From Dehalococcoidia bacterium (GTDB lineage: Bacteria > Chloroflexota > Dehalococcoidia > E44-bin15 > DAOWNJ01), in assembly GCA_030642645.1 (NCBI GenBank), contig DAOWNJ010000022.1, positions 1-10,332 on the forward strand: a stretch of DNA of 10,332 nucleotides, in the 5' to 3' direction. Both the position numbers and the translations under genes were made by a program. Below are positions 1 to 5,917 of this stretch, piece after piece (the first letter of the stretch is position 1; every line of letters begins with the position of its first letter). The notes under the pieces were generated by a model. The model ran no database searches and was not told the origin of the DNA. It saw only the letters and a list, made by a program, of their open reading frames with translations.

Positions 1-325
1 CGATAAATACCCTGTCTAAAATCTCCAGTGATCTGAGATCACAGGCCTTCGCTCCAATAATCACAGCGGCCCTGGTCTCTCCCATTTCCTGCGAAACAGG
101 TGCTGGGTATTTGGCTACCGGCTCCTTAATCTTGAAAAAAAAGGACTTCAGGGGCTCGACTGCACGAACCCCATCACAGACGATCCCGTCCTCGCCGCTT
201 TGGAACCTCTGGTAGTGAAGTTCATAGTTACTGTATCTTGGCACAAAAAGGTTGGCCTCTAGGGCCAACCTCTCTACTAAGTTGCTGAAATTAGGATTGG
301 AAACATAACTGACTTCAGCTTCCAT
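1..325 (-). CDS. HydB/AsrA-like iron-sulfur electron-transfer subunit (C-terminal part outside window)
   Basis: Partial gene: 108 codons are visible with no stop before the window edge. The protein starts MEAEVSYVSNPNF and contains AVEPLKSFFFKIKEP (about 55-69) and GAKACDLRSLEILDRVF (about 91-107). The second motif closely resembles the conserved 'CDL-x-ALEILDRVF' segment of the beta subunits of archaeal sulfhydrogenases (HydB) and of anaerobic sulfite reductase subunit A (AsrA). In that family two [4Fe-4S] clusters in the C-terminal half, not visible here, pass electrons between a flavin/NAD(P)H partner and the catalytic subunit. The ATG at 323-325 is chosen because GGGAGGAA lies directly upstream and a strong promoter precedes it. 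It forms its own transcription unit, separate from the upstream genes. The partner subunits should lie beyond the left edge. The family call is fairly firm; the exact enzyme (hydrogenase, sulfite reductase, heterodisulfide-reductase-like) cannot be decided. Confidence 0.75.
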   Translation of the reverse strand, partial: MEAEVSYVSNPNFSNLVERLALEANLFVPRYSNYELHYQRFQSGEDGIVCDGVRAVEPLKSFFFKIKEPVAKYPAPVSQEMGETRAAVIIGAKACDLRSLEILDRVFI

Positions 326-379
326 TTCCTCCCTGCGCCTTCTGATTTCTCTAGAGCCTAATTTTCTTCATGTGTAATA

Positions 380-408
380 AGTTTACCACCTGATTTTCCT
401 TTTGTCAA
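380..408 (-). promoter_or_regulatory. Sigma70-type promoter for the HydB/AsrA-like gene
   Basis: On the minus strand TTGACA (403-408) is followed after exactly 17 bases by TAAACT (380-385), and TGG immediately before the -10 box gives an extended -10. This is the best promoter in the window. Transcription should begin near 373, leaving an untranslated leader of about 50 bases before the ATG at 325. It starts only about 20 bases after the aldolase stop codon, and no hairpin-plus-T-run terminator is seen between them, so some read-through from the upstream genes is possible. Confidence 0.8.
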
Positions 409-427
409 ACCCCAGCCCAGATAAATC

Positions 428-1423
428 TCAATATTGCTCATACCAACCCTCGCCCGCTGATGCGAGCTGATATTTCTTGGCACCAAGCTTGGTGTACCAC
501 GGAGTTCCATAGGTGCTGGCTACCCTGGCCAACTGCCTGAGCCTATCAGCCACAGTGCTTTCCAGAAATCTCATTCTTTCTGTCCGGGAGCGGATGTGGG
601 TAGCTTCCTGCCAGAGGGCGCGCCCTGCCAGGAAGCCGGAGGCACCCGCCTTGCAGGCGATCTCCACCTGTTTATAGAATAGCTGAAAATCGACCCCAGC
701 GCTGAGGATCACCCATGGTACCCGCGATGCCCTGTCCAATTGCCGGCAAAATTCCAAAAGCCTCGCTTCGTCTCTCTCATAATTCAGATCAGCGGGGAAT
801 TCGGCCTTGAGCACATCTATGGGCAGCGCTGTAACCTCGCGAGCTGTCTCGATGACAAGCTGTGGCTTAATCCTGGCAAACTTCTCAGGGTTCCCCTCCA
901 CCATTCCAACGGGATAGCTTTTCGGCTCAACCAAGAAGGGTATATCTCTCTCAAGGCACTCATAGGCCAGCCCCTTTACCAGATCAAGCTGCTTTGAGGC
1001 CACATCTCCCAGATCAGAGCGATAGTAGAGGAGGAGCTTGATCGCTGAGGCCCCAAGTCTTTTCGCCTTTTCCACGCTCCAACCGGGCAGGAGCTCATTT
1101 ATACGCTCCTCTTTGCTACCACTGTATCCTGTGGCTTCCATGCTGACCAGAAGCCCTGTAGACCCGGGGAGGACCCCGGCAGCGATAGCCTGACTGGCAC
1201 CATACACCGGGTCAAGGAGCACAGCGCTCGCATGGTGTGCCAGGGCACGGCAAAGGTCGAGCTTGTAATTCACCATAGTCCGATAGCTTACAGCCTTAGG
1301 GTTTTCCTCATCAAGCATCTTCTGTAGGGAGCCTCTGTGATCCATGGCACACATAACGAATATCCCATCGGAATTGGCTAATTGCTCCAGGCCTCTGAGC
1401 TTTCCTATAGATAACTCCACCAT
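428..1423 (-). CDS. lacD: LacD-type class I tagatose/fructose 1,6-bisphosphate aldolase
   Basis: A 331-residue class I (Schiff-base) aldolase of the LacD family, which cleaves tagatose 1,6-bisphosphate to dihydroxyacetone phosphate and glyceraldehyde 3-phosphate; LacD enzymes commonly accept fructose 1,6-bisphosphate as well. Visible landmarks are AMDHRGSLQKML (26-37), AIKLLLYY with Lys129, FLVEPKSYP (163-171), DVLKAEFP with Lys206, the expected Schiff-base lysine, and SAGVDFQLF plus GFLAGRALW near 241-271. The length matches the family (about 325-335). The ATG at 1421-1423 has a weak GGGGA site overlapping the end of the phosphofructokinase gene, with a gap of only 10 bases, so the two are almost certainly co-transcribed. 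This pairing suggests the aldolase takes the bisphosphate made by the kinase. Because no lac or galactitol genes are visible, a glycolytic or gluconeogenic role is more likely than lactose use; that is inference. Confidence 0.88.
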   Translation of the reverse strand: MVELSIGKLRGLEQLANSDGIFVMCAMDHRGSLQKMLDEENPKAVSYRTMVNYKLDLCRALAHHASAVLLDPVYGASQAIAAGVLPGSTGLLVSMEATGYSGSKEERINELLPGWSVEKAKRLGASAIKLLLYYRSDLGDVASKQLDLVKGLAYECLERDIPFLVEPKSYPVGMVEGNPEKFARIKPQLVIETAREVTALPIDVLKAEFPADLNYERDEARLLEFCRQLDRASRVPWVILSAGVDFQLFYKQVEIACKAGASGFLAGRALWQEATHIRSRTERMRFLESTVADRLRQLARVASTYGTPWYTKLGAKKYQLASAGEGWYEQY

Positions 1424-1433
1424 TAGCGATCCC

Positions 1434-2402
1434 CTATATAGTCAGTACCCTGACCAGTCCCAATAAATAACTGTCCAGCTCCTTGGTCCTCTTCCAGGTC
1501 TCCTCCAGGGGAGTATAAACTATCTCTCCCTTGACCTCCCCTACCATATGCCCTTCCTTGGCGCTGAGCAAGGCATCAATGGCTGCCGCTCCCAGTTTGC
1601 TGGCCAGAACCCTGTCCCTGGCCATCGGCGTGCCACCGCGCTGCACATGTCCGAGCACACAAACGCGATAGTCAATTCCCAGGCGTTCGCCTACTTGCTT
1701 GGCAATTGGGAGGGCCCCGCCCGGCGTATCACCCTCGGCCACTATCACCATTGCGCTCCTCTTCTTCCTTCTGAAGCTATACTCTATTACTCGGCAAAGC
1801 TCCCCGATGTCTGTCTGGGTTTCCGGGACAAGGATTTCGTCGGCACCCCCGGCAATTCCCACCTCCAGTGCGATAAATCCCCTGATTCGCCCCATCACCT
1901 CGATAAAGAAGAGGCGCTCCAGGGACTGGGCTGTATCTCGAATCTTGTCGATTGATTCTAAAGCTGTATTCACTGCGGTGTCAAAGCCGATGGAGTAGTC
2001 GGTGCCGTAGACATCGTTATCTATAGTTGCGGGCACCCCCACCACCTTCAATTGCCCTTCCTGGGCAATAGCTGCTGCCCCACGGAAGGTGCCATCGCCA
2101 CCTAAGGCCACCAGGCCATCGATCCCTTCCTTTCGCAACAACTGGATTGCCTTTTCCCTGCCTTCAATCGTTTTCATTTCCTCACAGCGGGAGGTTCCCA
2201 GAAAAGTCCCCCCTCGCTGAAGAATGTTAGCCACTGAGCGGGGGCCCAGCCTTATAAAGTCTCCGGCCATCAGACCGCTGTAGCCGCGTCGGATTCCAAC
2301 CACCTCTATTCTGTGGCTCTCCGCACTTCGAACAACAGCCCTGACGCAGGCATTCATCCCCGGGGCATCACCTCCACTGGTTAAAACCCCAATCCTCTGC
2401 AT
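1434..2402 (-). CDS. pfkA: 6-phosphofructokinase, ATP-type signature
   Basis: A 322-residue phosphofructokinase of the PfkA family, which phosphorylates fructose 6-phosphate to the 1,6-bisphosphate. The N-terminal nucleotide motif IGVLTSGGDAPGMN (4-17), GGDGT (101-105), PATIDND (124-130, catalytic Asp128), EVMGR (168-172) and HVQRGG (252-257) are all present and in order. Gly104 in GGDGT is the residue found in ATP-dependent enzymes; PPi-dependent ones have Asp there. The second discriminating position, Gly in E. coli and Lys in PPi enzymes, is Ala125 here. The ATG at 2400-2402 has AGGAG eight bases upstream. The gene lies 35 bases after the radical SAM gene and 10 bases before the aldolase gene, so the two sugar-phosphate enzymes form a pair. 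Length is typical of the bacterial ATP-PFK subunit. Phosphoryl donor is best called probable ATP. Confidence 0.93.
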   Translation of the reverse strand: MQRIGVLTSGGDAPGMNACVRAVVRSAESHRIEVVGIRRGYSGLMAGDFIRLGPRSVANILQRGGTFLGTSRCEEMKTIEGREKAIQLLRKEGIDGLVALGGDGTFRGAAAIAQEGQLKVVGVPATIDNDVYGTDYSIGFDTAVNTALESIDKIRDTAQSLERLFFIEVMGRIRGFIALEVGIAGGADEILVPETQTDIGELCRVIEYSFRRKKRSAMVIVAEGDTPGGALPIAKQVGERLGIDYRVCVLGHVQRGGTPMARDRVLASKLGAAAIDALLSAKEGHMVGEVKGEIVYTPLEETWKRTKELDSYLLGLVRVLTI

Positions 2403-2437
2403 ATGACATTCTCCTGTTTAGAGTATATCATTATTGG

Positions 2438-3205
2438 TCAAGGTTCGGGCCTCCTTCGAAGCATCTCAGCAGCATCAAGTGGTGTAACCTCAGGCCTTGA
2501 GGCCTCATAAACGCCCACCACCTCCAGCCCCCAGAACTCCTCCTTGACAAGAGCCATCTGTTTTAGCCCCAGAGGCTTCACCGCCGAGGGGCGCAAGGGG
2601 GTATTGAGCTGAACCTCGTCAGGTGAGAGGCTCCTGGCAATTTCAGCCATCTCCCTCCCGTAGCGCCTGTTTGACTCTATGAACATCATCTGGATGGCAA
2701 GCTTGCCTCTGTAGATCGACCTGAAAAGCATGATGCCCTGCAATATACCATCCAGGGAATACCCGACCATTGGCCTGTTGATTATTCGGAAAAGCTCCTC
2801 GTTTGGCGCATCCACCTTCGCCACCACCACATCAGCCAAAGCTAGCTCTTCACGCACATCCTCCCTCAGCATAAGCGAGGAGTTGGTTAAGACCGCTACA
2901 GGGAGGTTGAGAATCGATCTTGCCATCTGGATCGCCTGCCCGAGGTTAGAGGCCAGGGTTGGCTCGCCCACCCCGGAGAAGGTGAGGTAGTCAGCCGATA
3001 TGTTCTCTTGAGCCTCGAGTTCCTGGGCAAGTTGAGAGAGTGTTACAAACTCCATTCGCTCCGCCAGTGGGCGAACCGTCCTTCCCAGTTGGCAGTAAAC
3101 ACAGTCGAAGGAGCAGGTCTTACCCTTTGTGGACAAGAGGTCCACCCCCAGCGACCTCCCCAGCCTCCAAGAGGGGACAGGGCCATAAATAATGGAGTTC
3201 ATCAT
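2438..3205 (-). CDS. Radical SAM protein, wyosine-synthase-like (COG0731)
   Basis: A 255-residue radical SAM enzyme. The opening YGPVPSWRLGRSLGVDLL (7-24) followed by TCSFDCVYCQLG (30-41) is characteristic of the COG0731 group, named after the tRNA wyosine enzyme TYW1/Taw1 but without a known substrate in bacteria. Cys31, Cys35 and Cys38 form the CX3CX2C site for the SAM-binding [4Fe-4S] cluster, and SGVGEPTL (77-84) is the glycine-rich SAM-contact motif. No second cluster motif is evident. Most relatives I recall have PSRRLG; here it is PSWRLG. The start ATG (3203-3205) overlaps the TGA of the upstream methyltransferase gene (ATGA), so translation is probably coupled; a second ATG follows directly and either could be used. 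No strong ribosome site is seen. Family assignment is firm, function unknown. Confidence 0.88.
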   Translation of the reverse strand: MMNSIIYGPVPSWRLGRSLGVDLLSTKGKTCSFDCVYCQLGRTVRPLAERMEFVTLSQLAQELEAQENISADYLTFSGVGEPTLASNLGQAIQMARSILNLPVAVLTNSSLMLREDVREELALADVVVAKVDAPNEELFRIINRPMVGYSLDGILQGIMLFRSIYRGKLAIQMMFIESNRRYGREMAEIARSLSPDEVQLNTPLRPSAVKPLGLKQMALVKEEFWGLEVVGVYEASRPEVTPLDAAEMLRRRPEP

Positions 3206-3885
3206 CTGAGAAATGGATAGGGTGTAGATTTCCCGGCCAGGATTACAGTGAACCCGGCATCGGCGAAGAAGCCGTCCTGTGGGGACTCCGTATGCTCGAT
3301 TTCACCGGGCCCCTGAAAGAGCGTTGAGATTACCTCCTCGATCTCGAAGCCCGCTTGCTCCAGGAGCATTGCGACCTCATCATAGCTATAGAAGGCGGCG
3401 TATTTGTAGAAACGGTGCCCCTTCTCTTTCTTTACCAGGTAGAACCGTCCCCAGGGGCTTTCCCTCAATACCAGGCCAAGCACTATCTTCCCGTCCCTCT
3501 TGAGGAGGCGGTTGGCCTCCCCCAGAACTCTCAAGGGTGAATCAACAAAACATAGGGTGACAATGAGAAAGACTACCCCAAAAGACTCATTGTCAAATGG
3601 GGCTTCCTCCCCCCTGCCGAGGAACAGGTCTATGCCCCGTTCCCTCGCCATATCAAGAAGCTTGATCGATGGGTCAAGCCCGATCTCTATCCCCAGGGCA
3701 TGGGCAAAGCGGCCGCTGCCCACCCCCACCTCAAGCCATGGCCTGGGGAGAAAGGGCAGTACCTTCTGGAAGGCCTGGACCTCTATGGCGAAGACCAGCC
3801 TTCCCTCCCCTTCAAACCAGGCATCATATACCGAGGCAAGGGGGTCGAAAGGCGAGCTATTGCTATATATTATCGAACCAGCCAT
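3202..3885 (-). CDS. Class I SAM-dependent methyltransferase
   Basis: A methyltransferase of about 227 residues with the Rossmann-type fold of the UbiE/Methyltransf_11 group. FDPLASVYDAWF (13-24) is the usual lead-in. WLEVGVGSGRFA (50-61) is motif I, which binds SAM, GLDPS follows as the acidic loop, and EEAPFDNESFGVVFLIVTLCFV is the motif II/III region. The small-molecule or macromolecule substrate cannot be read from the sequence. I place the start at the ATG of 3883-3885 (MAGSIIYSN) because AGAAGG (3893-3898) lies seven bases upstream. A longer frame begins at 3912 but has no ribosome site and would overlap the J-domain gene by 50 bases instead of 23. The stop overlaps the start of the COG0731 radical SAM gene, so the two may act on one pathway. 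Confidence 0.85.
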   Translation of the reverse strand: MAGSIIYSNSSPFDPLASVYDAWFEGEGRLVFAIEVQAFQKVLPFLPRPWLEVGVGSGRFAHALGIEIGLDPSIKLLDMARERGIDLFLGRGEEAPFDNESFGVVFLIVTLCFVDSPLRVLGEANRLLKRDGKIVLGLVLRESPWGRFYLVKKEKGHRFYKYAAFYSYDEVAMLLEQAGFEIEEVISTLFQGPGEIEHTESPQDGFFADAGFTVILAGKSTPYPFLR

Positions 3886-4153
3886 AGTAATACCTTCTAA
3901 GGTATTCATCATAAGGATATGTTTTAGCTACATCCTGCTCCTTGAAAGCGTAGCTGTAACTGGCACAGTAATCGGTGAGTAGCTTATAGGCTGCGTTTAG
4001 CTCCTTCATCATTTCCTCCGAGGGCGACCCCTCCCTGTCAGGATGATAACAGAAAGCCATCTGCCTGTAGGAATGCCTGATCTGCTTCAGCGTGGCATGC
4101 TCCCCCAACCCCAGCAGTTTCCGAGCCTCATCTATCTCATCGAAACTGGCCAT
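3863..4153 (-). CDS. Stand-alone J-domain (DnaJ-like) protein with aromatic tail
   Basis: A 96-residue protein made almost wholly of one J domain (about 8-66). ARKLLGLGEHATLKQIRHSY is helix I to II, YHPDRE carries the essential HPD tripeptide (37-39), and ELNAAYKLL is helix III. J domains stimulate the ATPase of Hsp70 (DnaK/HscA). There is no Gly/Phe region, zinc finger or client-binding domain as in full DnaJ. Instead the last 20 residues are rich in Tyr and other aromatics (YPYDEYLRRYYYGWF), a possible client- or partner-contact tail. The gene starts two bases after the stop of the unrecognised acidic gene and overlaps the start of the methyltransferase gene, with the Mrp ATPase gene just upstream. 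HscB, also a J protein, serves Fe-S assembly; a similar job here is an attractive inference but HscB's C-terminal domain is missing. Confidence 0.85.
   Translation of the reverse strand: MASFDEIDEARKLLGLGEHATLKQIRHSYRQMAFCYHPDREGSPSEEMMKELNAAYKLLTDYCASYSYAFKEQDVAKTYPYDEYLRRYYYGWFDNI
3893..3898 (-). promoter_or_regulatory. Ribosome binding site deciding the methyltransferase start
   Basis: AGAAGG on the minus strand, seven bases before the ATG at 3885. It lies inside the last codons of the J-domain gene. The alternative upstream ATG pair at 3907-3912 has no purine-rich site, so this one favours the shorter methyltransferase. Confidence 0.6.
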
Positions 4154-4155
4154 AC

Positions 4156-4458
4156 CTAACCCCCGCTGTAACTCTCCCTGCTGACAATGTCTATTTTCAT
4201 CTCGTATTTCGGCTTTCCCTCCTCCAGATACAGTGTGAACCTGACATCTCTCCCCTCTATCAGGTATTTCTCGCTCTCACTCCTCAGTTCCCTGAAATCC
4301 GTCGATTCCAAAAACATCCTGAGGAACTCTATCCTCTCCTCGAGCTCTTTATCTTCTTCCCCTATCTCGAGATAATCACTTACGCTTTTCTGGTATTCCC
4401 TTTTCGCCGTAGTCTCAATACAGCTCGATAGGGTTGGGACAAGCTCAATCCGAATCAC
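4156..4458 (-). CDS. Uncharacterised small acidic protein, GTG start
   Basis: I do not recognise this 100-residue protein. It is highly charged, with an acidic stretch EIGEEDKELEERIEFL (about 31-46) likely to form an amphipathic helix, and a C-terminal part with alternating hydrophobic and charged residues (VRFTLYLEEGKPKYEMKIDI) that looks like a beta hairpin. No signal peptide, membrane segment or cysteine pair is present; the only Cys is at position 13. The start codon is GTG at 4456-4458. It overlaps the Mrp TGA stop (GTGA), and GAGGAG lies eight bases upstream within the Mrp gene, so translation should be coupled to Mrp. It is followed two bases later by the J-domain gene. Its position between Mrp and a J protein makes a helper or adaptor role plausible. 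That it is a real gene rests on the tight packing and ribosome site. Confidence 0.72.
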   Translation of the reverse strand: MIRIELVPTLSSCIETTAKREYQKSVSDYLEIGEEDKELEERIEFLRMFLESTDFRELRSESEKYLIEGRDVRFTLYLEEGKPKYEMKIDIVSRESYSGG

Positions 4459-5468
4459 TCAATCTTCTCCTCAACCTGGGAAAGCACCTGGATGAGGGCC
4501 TGGGCGAACTTGGTGAATGCCTCGGAGTTGTAAAGCTCAATATCCCCCTTATCGCAGAGCCTGGCCAGCTCAGGGTCTAATGGCAGTTGGCCCAAAAGAG
4601 GCGCCTCCGCCGCCCTCGCCATCTCTTCCCCCTTACTCCTCCCGAAAATCTCCAGCCTCTCTCCGGTGTCTGGCTGAAGGAGGTAGCTCATATTCTCCAC
4701 CACACCTAAAATAGGGATGCTCATTTTGTTACTCATTTGGATTGCCTTCCTCACCACCATCGCCGCCAGTTCCTGAGGACTAAAGACGATGACCACCCCC
4801 GATATGGGGAGCGACTGCATCACAGTGAGGGGAGCATCGGCGGTGCCCGGGGGGAGGTCTACCACAAGATAGTCCAGCTTGCCCCAGAGCACATCCCCCC
4901 AAAACTGCTGGATTGCCTTGCTGATAAGAGGCCCCCTCCAGATAACGGCATCGTCCTCATGAGGAAGGAGAAGGTTTATGGACATGATCTCAATGCCAGA
5001 CCTGGACATCACCGGCATGATCCCTGTGTCGCTGCCACCAGGGTGAACGCTCATGCCAAACATCATGGGGATACTGGGCCCGGTGATGTCAGCATCAAGG
5101 ATACCCACCTCACTACCCTCGCGCTTCAGGCCAATGGCGGTGAGGCCTGCCACCAGAGACTTCCCCACCCCCCCCTTGCCGCTCATCACCGCGATGATGT
5201 GGCCAATCTGGTTGAGCTCCTTGGGCTCGGCCTCCACGAAATCTATCATTACTTCATTTATCCCTAGAAGCTCCTTGATGACGCTCTGTCCCTTAGCTTT
5301 GATCCAGTCCATGGTGTAAGGATCCAGGGCAGTTGATGCCAGAGAGACCCTCACCCTATCGCCTGTAACCTCGATTCCTCGAACCAGATTGAGCTGCATC
5401 AGGTTGCGCCCGACCTCAGGGACAAGCACCTGGCCCAGCGCTTCCTTAACTTCCTCCTCTAAAGGCAT
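4455..5468 (-). CDS. mrp: Mrp/NBP35-type ATPase with N-terminal MIP18 (DUF59) domain, lacking CxxC
   Basis: A 337-residue P-loop ATPase of the Mrp/ApbC/NBP35 group, cytosolic proteins that bind and hand on Fe-S clusters. An N-terminal MIP18/DUF59-like domain (about 1-80) precedes the deviant Walker A SGKGGVGKS (96-104), LDADITGPS (124-132), and DLPPGTADAPL (204-214). The family landmark VVENMSY (256-262) is present. However, the CPxC/CxxC that follows it in typical members and binds the bridging cluster at the dimer interface is replaced by LLQPDTGE; the only nearby cysteine is Cys305. So the ATPase and fold are intact while classical cluster carriage is doubtful. The ATG at 5466-5468 has a strong GGAGGAG site. 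It follows the NifX-like gene by 32 bases and overlaps the next gene, placing it in the metallocluster operon. Confidence 0.92.
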   Translation of the reverse strand: MPLEEEVKEALGQVLVPEVGRNLMQLNLVRGIEVTGDRVRVSLASTALDPYTMDWIKAKGQSVIKELLGINEVMIDFVEAEPKELNQIGHIIAVMSGKGGVGKSLVAGLTAIGLKREGSEVGILDADITGPSIPMMFGMSVHPGGSDTGIMPVMSRSGIEIMSINLLLPHEDDAVIWRGPLISKAIQQFWGDVLWGKLDYLVVDLPPGTADAPLTVMQSLPISGVVIVFSPQELAAMVVRKAIQMSNKMSIPILGVVENMSYLLQPDTGERLEIFGRSKGEEMARAAEAPLLGQLPLDPELARLCDKGDIELYNSEAFTKFAQALIQVLSQVEEKIE

Positions 5469-5500
5469 ATCTCCTCCTTACATCGCCTTTTCATATCAAG

Positions 5501-5899
5501 CTAGTGCAGACGCTCCACTAAATTAGGCAGCTTACCCTTAAGATATAAGAGCATCGCCTCATAGATGTTCTTGACATCGGTTAGGATGGGCTCGATGCCG
5601 TAGCTCTTCATAGCCTCGTAGGCCCCCCAGCCCATGCCTCCAGCGAAGAGCACTTGGCAGTCGGAGATGTCCTCGGCCAGGCTCTGGTGCCTGATCTCAG
5701 ACCCTTCATCATAGCCATGCCGCTCTCCAGGGGCAAGCTTGGGCGACCGGTGAGCGGCAAAGATATGATGCCCGGCTTTGGGCCTGGTCTCCTTATCGAC
5801 TATTCTGCCTTCCTCCACGGTGAGCACCACATAGTAAGGCGCCCTGCCGAAGTGCTGGCTTATGTTAATCTTATTATCCGATACGGCTGCTATCTTCAT
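5501..5899 (-). CDS. NifX/NafY-like metallocluster-binding protein, His-rich loop
   Basis: A 132-residue single-domain protein of the dinitrogenase iron-molybdenum cofactor family (NifX, NafY, the C-terminal part of NifB, and the Desulfovibrio orange protein). MKIAAVSDN at the start, ISQHFGRAPYYVV (13-25), and DCQVLFAGGMGWGAYEAMKSYG (about 80-101) are the usual strand-loop landmarks. Between about 41 and 75 is an inserted loop with His44, His45, His50, His61 and His71, a likely metal or cluster site; Cys81 is the only cysteine. The end is a regular KGKLPNL helix as in relatives. The ATG at 5897-5899 follows GGGAGAG. It lies 18 bases after the radical SAM/SPASM gene, suggesting that it receives, carries or inserts the product of that enzyme. 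No nitrogenase genes are visible, so a FeMo-co role is unlikely. Confidence 0.87.
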   Translation of the reverse strand: MKIAAVSDNKINISQHFGRAPYYVVLTVEEGRIVDKETRPKAGHHIFAAHRSPKLAPGERHGYDEGSEIRHQSLAEDISDCQVLFAGGMGWGAYEAMKSYGIEPILTDVKNIYEAMLLYLKGKLPNLVERLH

Positions 5900-5917
5900 G
5901 CTCTCTCCCTCTCGCGG

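Noticed and set aside
351..371. Tiny leader frame MKKIRL in the 5' leader of the HydB/AsrA-like gene
   Set aside because: It starts almost at the predicted transcription start, has no ribosome site and shows no attenuator hairpin, so it is probably chance.
2403..2437. TTGACC and TATACT boxes before the phosphofructokinase gene
   Set aside because: They are separated by only 8 bases, and no acceptable -35 box lies 16-18 bases before TATACT, so this is not a promoter I can support.
3886..3912. Upstream ATG pair for the methyltransferase
   Set aside because: No ribosome site precedes it and it enlarges the overlap with the J-domain gene; the ATG at 3885 has AGAAGG at good spacing.
4737..5267. 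Plus-strand open frame of 176 codons, rich in His, Pro and Asp
   Set aside because: It lies wholly antisense to the conserved Mrp ATPase gene and shows no recognisable domain.
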